In this document: piece by piece, positions 15,246 through 21,823 of the stretch
How the letters are laid out: every line of letters starts with the position of its first letter
Numbering within the stretch: the stretch's first letter is position 1
Assembly: GCA_910580005.1 (NCBI GenBank)
Contig: CAJTXH010000031.1
Location: 1 to 23,914 of the forward strand
Source of the DNA: an uncultured Lachnospiraceae bacterium
GTDB lineage: Bacteria > Bacillota > Clostridia > Lachnospirales > Lachnospiraceae
DNA length: 23,914 bases
Direction: 5' to 3'
Translations under genes and position numbers: made by a program
Notes under the pieces: model-generated
The model's input: only the letters and a program-made list of their open reading frames with translations
Told to the model about the DNA's origin: nothing
Database searches by the model: none

Positions 15246-15273
15246 TTGGAAACTATGTTGTACATGTTATAAT
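15246..15273 (+). promoter_or_regulatory. Promoter of the DUF951 gene
   Basis: TTGGAA (15246-15251), a 16-base spacer and TATAAT (15268-15273) with an upstream TGT form an extended -10 promoter. It leaves a leader of roughly 75 bases before the DUF951 ATG. No riboswitch-like fold was seen. Confidence 0.55.
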
Positions 15274-15355
15274 ACACCAATATATATAGTATTTCAAGTA
15301 TAAAAGCTTATTGTAACAAAAAATTAAGCATTAAGTTTAGAAAGGAGGTATTGCT

Positions 15356-15544
15356 ATGGATTTAAAAACAGGAGATGTGATTAAAATGAAGAAGCAGCAT
15401 CCATGCGGAAATAATTCATGGGAAATTATGAGGACAGGAATGGATATCCGTCTTAAATGTAATGGTTGTGGACACCAGGTCATGATTTCAAGAAAACAAG
15501 TTGAGAAAAATTTCAGGGGTTTCCTTAACAGGGATGAGGGTTAA
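15356..15544 (+). CDS. DUF951 family protein
   Basis: This small conserved Firmicutes protein of 62 residues has no assigned reaction. It begins MDLKTGDVIKMKKQHPCG and continues with EIMRTGMDIRLKCNGCGHQV, the typical DUF951 pattern with three cysteines (HPCG and CNGC) that could bind a metal. The basic patch ISRKQVEKN suggests nucleic-acid or ribosome contact, which is inference. AGAAAGGAGG lies a few bases before the ATG. In other Firmicutes such genes often lie near ychF; here it stands before an arabinosidase with its own promoter. Confidence 0.88.
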   Translation: MDLKTGDVIKMKKQHPCGNNSWEIMRTGMDIRLKCNGCGHQVMISRKQVEKNFRGFLNRDEG

Positions 15545-15608
15545 TTTCCAGTTATTTTGTGTTTGCAAGCGGACGCAGGGTTTCCGTGTCCGGCTGAATT
15601 ATTTATAT

Positions 15609-15646
15609 TGCTTAAACTCCTGCTTTCTGATATAGTGGATTAAGCA
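15609..15646 (+). promoter_or_regulatory. Promoter and operator-like repeat of the arabinosidase gene
   Basis: TTGCTT (15608-15613), a 17-base spacer and TATAGT (15631-15636), preceded by TGA, form an extended -10 promoter. A perfect 7-base inverted repeat, TGCTTAA (15609-15615) and TTAAGCA (15640-15646), frames the -10. A further CTGCTT (15620-15625) can also pair with AAGCAG (15642-15647). This layout would suit a repressor responding to sugar, but no regulator gene is nearby. A weak hairpin (CGGACGC/GTGTCCG, about 15573-15595) precedes it and may end DUF951 transcription. Confidence 0.4.
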
Positions 15647-15688
15647 GAAAAAACAGTTATTTTATACACGCAACAAGGAGGAGAAGAT

Positions 15689-17194
15689 ATGGCAGATTTA
15701 TTTATTAATGAAGAAATTGAAATTGGAAAAATTGAGCCAGAAGTTTATGGCCATTTTTCTGAGCATCTTGGCAGATGTATTTATGAAGGAATTTATGTAG
15801 GGGAAAGTTCTGATATACCTAATGAGAATGGTATGAGGACAGATGTTGTTAAGGCACTTAAGGAGCTTAAAGTCCCTGTGCTGCGCTGGCCAGGTGGATG
15901 TTTTGCTGATGAATACCATTGGAAAGATGGCATTGGCAGAAAAACAGACAGAAAAAAAATGGTTAATACACACTGGGGCAGTGTTGTAGAAGACAACAGT
16001 TTTGGTACACATGAGTATATGGAACTTTGCCGCCAGCTTGGATGTAAAACTTATATTAATGGAAATCTTGGAAGCGGCACTGTACAGGAAATGTCAGAAT
16101 GGGTAGAATATATGACATTTGATGGTGTGTCCCCAATGGCAGATTTAAGGGCAGCCAATGGACATAAAGAGCCATGGACAGTTGATTTTTTTGGTGTTGG
16201 CAATGAAAACTGGGGCTGTGGCGGCAATATGACACCAGAGCATTATGCAAATGAGTACCGCCGTTACCAGACTTATGTAAGGGATTATGATAAGAATAAA
16301 TCTATTAAAAAAGTGTGCTGCGGCGCTAATATTGATGATTACCACTGGACAGAAGGCGTGCTAAAAACAGCATTTGACCATGGGAAGAAGTTCCATGGTT
16401 TTATGGATTACCTTTCACTACATTATTATGTACATCCAGAGGGATGGAAGAAGAAGGGGAGCGCAACAGTTTTCAGTGACAAGGTATGGTATAAGACGCT
16501 TTATAAAGCACTTTATATGGACAAGCTTGTTACAAGGCATGGTGCAATTATGGATAAATATGACCCTGGCAAGAAGATTGGAATGTGTGTGGATGAATGG
16601 GGTGCATGGTATACTAATGAACCTGGCACTAACCCTGGCTTCCTCTACCAGCAGAATACAGTACGTGATGCACTTATTGCTGGCATAACCCTTAATATAT
16701 TTAATAAGCATTGTGACAGGGTAAAGATTGCTGCACTTGCACAGATGGTAAATGTGCTCCAGGCTGTGCTGCTTACAGAAGGCGCAGATATGGTTAAGAC
16801 CCCGACATACCACGTAATGCATATGTACCGTTACCACCAGGGTGCAAAGCTTCTTGAAAGTGCAGTTACTGGAGCAGGTGAAACGGGTACAAAGAAGTGG
16901 AATGTTCCAAAGATTACAGAATCAGTATCTAAAGATGCAGATGGCGTAATTACTATTACATTAAACAACCTTTCAATAGAATCTTCTGAAAATATAAATA
17001 TAAAACTGGCTGGCACTGGCTATAAGGCTGTAGAAGCTAAAATTGTTACAAATCATGATATACATGCATATAATACATTTGAGGCACCAGAAGAAGTTAC
17101 AGAAAGGGATTTCAGGGATTATACAGAGAATGAAGACAGCATTTCTGTAAAACTTCCTTCTAACAGTGTCACAATGCTGCGTATTAAGAAATAA
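15689..17194 (+). CDS. abfA: Alpha-L-arabinofuranosidase, GH51
   Basis: This is an intracellular glycoside hydrolase that removes terminal alpha-L-arabinofuranosyl units from imported arabinan, arabinoxylan or arabinogalactan fragments by a retaining mechanism. The 501 residues contain FGVGNENWGCGG with the acid/base Glu173 and CVDEWGAWY with the nucleophile Glu303, plus the N-terminal EVYGHFSEHLGRCIYEGIY and LRWPGGCFADEYHW blocks. A C-terminal beta domain closes the protein at its usual length. There is no signal peptide. AAGGAGG lies upstream of the ATG. No other plant-polysaccharide gene is in the window, so it is an isolated member followed by DUF6171. Function confidence is high; the exact substrate is not visible. 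Confidence 0.96.
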   Translation: MADLFINEEIEIGKIEPEVYGHFSEHLGRCIYEGIYVGESSDIPNENGMRTDVVKALKELKVPVLRWPGGCFADEYHWKDGIGRKTDRKKMVNTHWGSVVEDNSFGTHEYMELCRQLGCKTYINGNLGSGTVQEMSEWVEYMTFDGVSPMADLRAANGHKEPWTVDFFGVGNENWGCGGNMTPEHYANEYRRYQTYVRDYDKNKSIKKVCCGANIDDYHWTEGVLKTAFDHGKKFHGFMDYLSLHYYVHPEGWKKKGSATVFSDKVWYKTLYKALYMDKLVTRHGAIMDKYDPGKKIGMCVDEWGAWYTNEPGTNPGFLYQQNTVRDALIAGITLNIFNKHCDRVKIAALAQMVNVLQAVLLTEGADMVKTPTYHVMHMYRYHQGAKLLESAVTGAGETGTKKWNVPKITESVSKDADGVITITLNNLSIESSENINIKLAGTGYKAVEAKIVTNHDIHAYNTFEAPEEVTERDFRDYTENEDSISVKLPSNSVTMLRIKK

Positions 17195-17217
17195 AATATA
17201 ATAGGACAAAGCTTGTT

Positions 17218-17469
17218 ATGGCAGATATATGTAAAAGATGCCTGCTACGCGATATGGCGGATGCAGACCAGGAAATGATTAAGAAGTATAAAGAAGCAAT
17301 TAAAAAGGCTGACAGGGTACAAGAAGAGGAGTATGAAAGAAGGCTTGCAATTTGCAAGGGATGTGGACTCCTCAATGCTGGGACATGCAGTGCATGTGGC
17401 TGTTATGTAGAACTGCGTGCGGCTGCAAAAGCTGGCAGGTGTCCATATAAGAAATGGCAGATAGTATAA
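17218..17469 (+). CDS. DUF6171 family cysteine-rich protein
   Basis: The 83-residue protein has an N-terminal CKRC pair, a charged helix (about residues 18-42) and a C-terminal cysteine cluster with CKGC, CSACGC and a last Cys before PYKKW. The seven to eight cysteines suggest zinc-ribbon-like binding. I recognise the pattern as DUF6171; no function is established. It starts 23 bases after the arabinosidase stop with only a weak AGGA upstream, so it probably depends on arabinosidase transcription. A perfect 18-base-arm hairpin follows. Confidence 0.75.
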   Translation: MADICKRCLLRDMADADQEMIKKYKEAIKKADRVQEEEYERRLAICKGCGLLNAGTCSACGCYVELRAAAKAGRCPYKKWQIV

Positions 17470-17492
17470 ACTATCTGCCATAATATACTTTT

Positions 17493-17538
17493 ATTTATGC
17501 GTTTGTCCTGTTTAATTATACAGGACAAACGCATAAAT
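17493..17538 (+). terminator. Perfect hairpin after DUF6171
   Basis: Bases 17493-17510 and 17521-17538 are exact reverse complements (18 of 18) around a 10-base AT loop. It starts 24 bases past the DUF6171 stop, so it probably ends that transcript, although there is no T-run right after it. The right arm is also the first part of dispersed repeat copy B. Confidence 0.6.
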
Positions 17539-17611
17539 GAATAAACTGTAAACAGATCTCATGTGTATGAAGCCCATGAACATAAGATAATTTCTAGTTA
17601 TCCTATGCTGG
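17522..17611. repeat. Dispersed structured repeat, copy B
   Basis: This 90-base stretch aligns with copy A (951-1044) from AGGACAAAC through AATGAATAAACTGTAAACA (19 identical bases) to the ATAAGATAATTTC and GTTATCCT blocks. It lacks the middle and the right arm seen in copy A. Its right end coincides with the point where DUF4291 coding similarity stops, and the stop codon of that broken gene lies inside it. Confidence 0.65.
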
Positions 17612-17852
17612 TAAAACTTGACTGATATATATCTATAGCTGAAATATATTCCTGGTTTTTCTTAGTTCCCCAGTTAGAGCGGTACATAAGCCATAAAAAG
17701 GATGGCTTTATCCATGTCATACGGTTAATGTTAAAATTTTTCCCAAATGTTTGCAGGGCAACCGCTTCCTTTGCGATTACAGGATTATACGCCTGGTAAA
17801 CCCTGATACATTGTTTATTGTATTGTGCAAAAACTTCTTTTATATACTCCAT
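17598..17852 (-). pseudogene. Truncated DUF4291 gene
   Basis: The 84-residue reading frame carries the N-terminal half of a DUF4291 protein: IRVYQAYNPVIAKEAVALQT followed by FNINRMTWIKPSFLWLMYRS, then NWGTKKNQE and a YISAIDIYQSSF stretch. Family members usually run to about 190-200 residues. After the last recognisable residues the frame continues only four codons (TSIG) into repeat copy B and stops. The missing C-terminal half is not found beyond the repeat. A purine-rich AAGGAAAGG lies some 12-15 bases before the ATG. The gene is probably non-functional, broken by insertion of, or deletion next to, the repeat. Confidence 0.75.
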
Positions 17853-17904
17853 ATATTCTACCGTTCCTTTCCTTAAAACTTATATCACTTTACAAATTTT
17901 TGTT

Positions 17905-17936
17905 AGAAAAAAGAAGGCATCCAGGCTTCTGCCTGC
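17905..17936 (-). terminator. Rho-independent terminator of ispE
   Basis: On the minus strand AGGCA and TGCCT form a 5-base stem around a 10-base loop, with two flanking pairs possible. They are followed at once by TCTTTTTTCT. It lies about 20 bases past the ispE stop. Confidence 0.6.
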
Positions 17937-17956
17937 AATTAAAATGGTGCATCAAG

Positions 17957-18871
17957 TTATGACTGGACTGTATGGCATAATATAATATCAAAACCATTGT
18001 AACTGTCTTCCTGTTTCCAAAAGCTTACTGCATTACGCCATGCTGCCCTTGCTTTGTTTTCATTTTCAAATATGCCAAATACTGTTGGCCCGCTGCCACT
18101 CATTAATGAACCTGCTGCCCCATTGTCTATAAGAAACTTTTTGATTTCATCCAGGACAGGGTATTCCTTAATTGTAACAGTTTCAAGCACATTAAAAAGA
18201 CATGAAGCTATACATTGGATGTTATTATCCCGTATGGATTTTATTATCTTATCTGTGCCAGGATGGCATGGCAGGTTTTCTAAATCAAGGTGGTTATATA
18301 CATAAGCTGTACTTACAGATATGCCAGGCTTAATTAATACAACCCAGACTGGCATAATTGGGGATAACGGAACCAATATATCTCCTATTCCCTGTGAAAG
18401 CATTGTACCTTTTTTAATACAATAAGGGACATCTGCACCAAGTGATACCCCGTTCCTGCATAATTCCTCATCTGTTAGTCCAAGGCAGCACAGCTTATTT
18501 ATAGCTATAATTGTAGCAGCACAGTCAGAACTTCCACCAGCAAGCCCTGCAGCAGCAGGAATATTTTTTTTAAGAAATATCTTAAAAGAATTTTTAATAT
18601 TATATTTTTTCTTCATAGCAATAGCCGCCCTGTAGACAAGGTTTTTCTTTGGCGGGATTTTATCAGGAAGTTCCTTATCCATTGTAAGTATTACTGGTTC
18701 TTCTGGGTTTTCTGGCAAAATAGAAATCTCAAGTTCATCATACACACTTACTGTCTGCATAACCATTTCAAGATTATGGTAACCATCATTGCGCCTGTCT
18801 GTTACATCAAGTGTAAGGTTTATCTTGGCAGGGGCTTTTATTTTTATTGTATTTTCTGGTATAATATCCAT
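17957..18871 (-). CDS. ispE: 4-diphosphocytidyl-2-C-methyl-D-erythritol kinase (IspE)
   Basis: IspE is a cytoplasmic GHMP kinase that phosphorylates CDP-methylerythritol in the MEP pathway to isoprenoid precursors. The 304 residues show IKAPAKINLTLDV with Lys16 and GYHNLEMVMQT near the N-terminus, the glycine-rich ATP loop PAAAGLAGGSSDCAA (105-119), the catalytic Asp region GVSLGADVPY (Asp147) and a late SGSGPTVFG motif. The length is typical. GGAGG precedes the ATG, and a small hairpin (GCCGCT 18885-18890 with AGCGGC 18894-18899) lies right before it in the leader. It has its own terminator at 17905-17936. Confidence 0.96.
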   Translation of the reverse strand: MDIIPENTIKIKAPAKINLTLDVTDRRNDGYHNLEMVMQTVSVYDELEISILPENPEEPVILTMDKELPDKIPPKKNLVYRAAIAMKKKYNIKNSFKIFLKKNIPAAAGLAGGSSDCAATIIAINKLCCLGLTDEELCRNGVSLGADVPYCIKKGTMLSQGIGDILVPLSPIMPVWVVLIKPGISVSTAYVYNHLDLENLPCHPGTDKIIKSIRDNNIQCIASCLFNVLETVTIKEYPVLDEIKKFLIDNGAAGSLMSGSGPTVFGIFENENKARAAWRNAVSFWKQEDSYNGFDIILCHTVQS

Positions 18872-19042
18872 AATAATCCTCCATGCCGCTTCCAGCGGCC
18901 AGCATGTTTTTAAAATATTAAAGATATTTTATCATAAAAAGAAAAATTATTGGAGATTTTTTTCTGTGTTCGTGATATACTTATAAAGCTGGTTTATAAT
19001 AGTGTTTAACTACTTATTATATTACAGTATATATAGAAAGGC

Positions 19043-20368
19043 ATGGTTTTTTATATAATGGAAGATAAACAGAATAGAAAAAGGGAAAGAGGCAGGACTT
19101 ATATAATATGGGCAGCCAGGCTGCTTATAGTATTATGTCTTATGCTTGCATTGCTTTTTGCCACACAGCATTTTCCTGGAGGAAACAATATACAGCTTTC
19201 TTCTGGCACATTAGACAGTTCTGGGGAATACTATAATAATAAAAAAAATCCAGGAGACAGTAATATGGAAGATGAAAAAAATTATAGTACAGATGCACCA
19301 CTGATTAAGGTGGATACTGACCCAGCAAGTTATACTGTCCTTGTAAACAGGGATTACCCAATGCCAGAAGATTATGTGCCAGAAGATTTAGTAATTCCTG
19401 ATGTTGGCTACAGTTATAATGGAATTTATGAAAAAAGCTATATGCGTGAAGCTGCGGCAAAGGCTATAGAAAAAATGTTTGCAGAAGCAAAGAAAAAGAA
19501 AAAATTCAGATTAAAAGTAGTTTCTGCTTACCGCTCATATGAAAGGCAGAATGCAATTTACCAGCACAATATAAGTACACGTGGCGAAGAACATACTAAC
19601 AAAGTATCAGCACAGCCTGGATGCAGTGAACACCAGACAGGGCTTGCCGTTGATGTATCTAGTGATACAGTAAACTGTACAATAGAGAAATCATTTGCTT
19701 CATGCCCTGAGGGAAAATGGCTTGCCAGGAACTGCCATAATTTTGGATTTATTATCAGATATCCTGAAGGCAAATCTGATATTACAGGTTATTCTTATGA
19801 ACCTTGGCATATAAGGTATGTGGGAGTAAACCTTGCAAAATATATTCATAAAAAGAAGCTTACCCTTGAAGAATATTATCAGACTACAACTGTAGATGAC
19901 AAAGTGCCAAAAGATGACATTATAAAGGATATAGATACCAACGGGCCAAAAGAGCCACAGATGACAACAGCCCCTACACCAAAAACTACAGCATATACAA
20001 GCCACAGCCCGGCAGCAATGCCAGAACTATCAGCTACACGCCCGCCTGTAGTAACACCAGGACCAGAGGATACACCAGTTCCAGTAAAAACACAGGCCCC
20101 ATCTAAAACACCAGAATCAGATAAGACACCAAAGCCTGTTAAAATACCAAAGCCATCTAAAACACCAAAACCAGATAAGACATCTGTACCTGCTGTAACC
20201 AATGAACCAGCAGAAACCCAGAAGCCAGATAATGTGCCAGAAGCCACAGATACGCCTGCTATAGCACATGAACCAGAACAAAGCCCTGGCATAGATGAAA
20301 CACAATCCCAAGACTCCCAGGATGAGCCAGAAACTGCTCCTTCTGGAGATATGGAAGATACCCTGTAA
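19043..20368 (+). CDS. D-Ala-D-Ala carboxypeptidase, VanY-like (M15B), with Pro/Thr-rich tail
   Basis: This membrane-anchored zinc peptidase likely trims D-Ala from peptidoglycan stem peptides outside the cell. After a short basic N-terminus comes a membrane segment (about 21-41) and a linker. The peptidase domain (about 95-270) has SAYRSYERQ, GCSEHQTGLAVDV with zinc ligands His197 and Asp204, and EPWHIRYVG with Glu253 and His256. Residues 302-441 form a low-complexity tail rich in Thr, Pro, Lys and Glu, including 6-residue K-T/I-P-K-P-x repeats at 361-384, with no wall-anchor motif. The start is uncertain: the GAAAGG at 19036-19041 is too close to the ATG at 19043 and rather far from the one at 19058. 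Vancomycin resistance should not be inferred; no van operon is present. Confidence 0.88.
   Translation: MVFYIMEDKQNRKRERGRTYIIWAARLLIVLCLMLALLFATQHFPGGNNIQLSSGTLDSSGEYYNNKKNPGDSNMEDEKNYSTDAPLIKVDTDPASYTVLVNRDYPMPEDYVPEDLVIPDVGYSYNGIYEKSYMREAAAKAIEKMFAEAKKKKKFRLKVVSAYRSYERQNAIYQHNISTRGEEHTNKVSAQPGCSEHQTGLAVDVSSDTVNCTIEKSFASCPEGKWLARNCHNFGFIIRYPEGKSDITGYSYEPWHIRYVGVNLAKYIHKKKLTLEEYYQTTTVDDKVPKDDIIKDIDTNGPKEPQMTTAPTPKTTAYTSHSPAAMPELSATRPPVVTPGPEDTPVPVKTQAPSKTPESDKTPKPVKIPKPSKTPKPDKTSVPAVTNEPAETQKPDNVPEATDTPAIAHEPEQSPGIDETQSQDSQDEPETAPSGDMEDTL
20123..20194 (+). repeat. 18-base tandem repeat in the VanY-like tail
   Basis: Four in-frame 18-base units encode KTPKPV, KIPKPS, KTPKPD and the degenerate KTSVPA. 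Further TP-rich sequence flanks them. The units have diverged in their third bases, so they are not a recent amplification, but length change by slippage remains possible. Confidence 0.7.
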
Positions 20369-20426
20369 AATCTAAAAGAGAAGAAGAAATTAATTTAAGC
20401 CGCCGTATATGGCATGGAGGATTTTT

Positions 20427-21155
20427 ATGAGATTAATTTTAGTAGCACTGTTTTTAATAATATATTCCTTTTTTACAATTCCAATGTGCCTTGTAGAATG
20501 GATAACAGGCAAGGTAAACCCAGAGAAGAAAGCTGTAATTGCACAAAAATGTGTTGTTGCAGGTTTTAAGATTATTCTTTTTATTTCTGGTGTAAAGCTG
20601 ACAGTCAAAGGCAGGGAAAATATATTGCATGGACGTCCTGCGCTTTATACATATAACCACAGGGGGTTTTTTGACATTCTCGTTGGTTATACAACAGCAC
20701 CAATGCGCACAGCTTATGTATCTAAAAAAGAGATAGAAAACGTCCCAATGATATCATGGTGGATGAAATGCATGAACTGCCTGTTCCTTGACAGGGATGA
20801 TATAAAACAAGGCATGAAAACAATAATGGAAGGCATAGAGCTTATGAAAAATGGCACTTCAATTTATATTGCACCAGAGGGGACACGCAATAAAGGTGAA
20901 GGGCTTCTGGAATTTCATGATGCAAGTTTTAAACTGGCGGATAAGTCAAAAAGCCCTGTAGTACCTGTTGCAATAAATAATACAGATGAAGTTTTTGAAA
21001 AACACCTTCCCTGGATACACAGCCAGCATGTTATTATTGAATACTGTAAACCAATTTATATGGAAGATATGGATAAAAAAGAAAAAAAGCATATAGGTGA
21101 AACAGTCAGGCAGATAATAGCAGAAAAATTACAGCAGAATGCACAGGAGATATAA
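20427..21155 (+). CDS. plsC: 1-acyl-sn-glycerol-3-phosphate acyltransferase (PlsC family)
   Basis: This membrane-associated acyltransferase makes phosphatidic acid from lysophosphatidic acid in phospholipid synthesis. The 242 residues have two hydrophobic N-terminal stretches, the catalytic NHRGFFD (His78, Asp83), then FLDRDD, and APEGTRNKGEG (EGTR at 151-154), the standard motifs I-III of the family. I start at 20427 because GGAGG (20416-20420) lies 6 bases before it; the upstream ATG at 20409 precedes that site and adds only MAWRIF. It follows the VanY-like gene by 58 bases without a terminator and is probably co-transcribed. Confidence 0.92.
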   Translation: MRLILVALFLIIYSFFTIPMCLVEWITGKVNPEKKAVIAQKCVVAGFKIILFISGVKLTVKGRENILHGRPALYTYNHRGFFDILVGYTTAPMRTAYVSKKEIENVPMISWWMKCMNCLFLDRDDIKQGMKTIMEGIELMKNGTSIYIAPEGTRNKGEGLLEFHDASFKLADKSKSPVVPVAINNTDEVFEKHLPWIHSQHVIIEYCKPIYMEDMDKKEKKHIGETVRQIIAEKLQQNAQEI

Positions 21156-21180
21156 ATTTGACCAGAATTTAAAAATCTTA

Positions 21181-21208
21181 TTGCATAAAATGCAGAATGT
21201 GATATCAT
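21181..21208 (+). promoter_or_regulatory. Candidate promoter for the 164-residue protein
   Basis: TTGCAT (21181-21186), a 16-base spacer and TATCAT (21203-21208) preceded by TGA lie about 40 bases before the ATG at 21247. The -35 is weak; the extended -10 makes it plausible. Confidence 0.4.
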
Positions 21209-21246
21209 TATTATGTTTGCATTATTTTTGATTATGGAGGTTAGTT

Positions 21247-21741
21247 ATGAGTGATAAGATGATGCTGTTTCCTGTGTTTTGCGTACGTCCATTTATTATA
21301 GTTTTAATTGTAATACTTGTACTTATGGTTGCTGCACTTGTAGCACTTAGTATTTATGGAAGGAAACTCCAGAATAAGCAAGAAGAAACACAGAAGGAAA
21401 TGCAGGCGGCTTCACAAAGTGTATCAATGCTTATAATTGATAAAAAACATATGAAGCTAAAAGAATCAGGGCTTCCACAACTGGTTATTGACCAGACGCC
21501 TAAGTACATGAGAGGCCAGAAAGTGCCAGTAGTCAAGGCAAAAGTCGGGCCAAAGATTATGCCCCTGCTATGTGATGAAAAGATTTTTGCACTTATACCT
21601 GTCAAAAAAGAAATACGTGCAGTTGTAAGCGGTATTTACATTATGGAGGTAAAAGGGCTGCGTACAAACCTTGAAGCAAAACCAAAGAAAATGAAATTTT
21701 CTGAAAAAGTTAAAGCAAAACTTTCTAAAAAAGAAAAATAA
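21247..21741 (+). CDS. Membrane-anchored protein of unknown function
   Basis: I do not recognise a named family. The 164 residues contain one N-terminal transmembrane helix (about 14-37), a coiled-coil-like charged stretch (KLQNKQEETQKEMQAAS, about 41-57), then a compact domain (about 60-140) with SMLIIDKKHMKLKESGLP, a KVGPKIMPLLCDEKIF segment and IPVKKEIRAVVSG. It ends in a strongly basic Lys-rich tail (KPKKMKFSEKVKAKLSKK). The domain probably faces the cytoplasm, given the basic tail, but topology is inferred. A GGAGG ribosome binding site precedes the ATG. It is likely transcribed with or just before the MATE gene, separated by a strong AT-rich hairpin. Confidence 0.8.
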   Translation: MSDKMMLFPVFCVRPFIIVLIVILVLMVAALVALSIYGRKLQNKQEETQKEMQAASQSVSMLIIDKKHMKLKESGLPQLVIDQTPKYMRGQKVPVVKAKVGPKIMPLLCDEKIFALIPVKKEIRAVVSGIYIMEVKGLRTNLEAKPKKMKFSEKVKAKLSKKEK

Positions 21742-21750
21742 CGTGAAAAT

Positions 21751-21793
21751 ATTAAAACCATACAAATATATCTTATATTTGTATGGTTTTAAT
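21751..21793 (+). terminator. 20-base-pair hairpin before the MATE gene
   Basis: Bases 21751-21770 and 21774-21793 are perfect reverse complements with a 3-base loop. The 3' arm ends in GGTTTTAAT, giving a short U-run. It lies 10 bases past the stop of the unknown gene and only 30 bases before the MATE start. Because no separate MATE promoter is evident between them, it may be a partial terminator or processing site rather than a full stop. Confidence 0.65.
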
Positions 21794-21823
21794 GATGTGA
21801 AATAGATTTTAATGGAGGTAATT

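Noticed and set aside
19043..20368. Vancomycin resistance gene vanY
   Set aside because: The M15B domain is shared by ordinary cell-wall carboxypeptidases; no vanHAX, vanRS or other resistance gene lies nearby.
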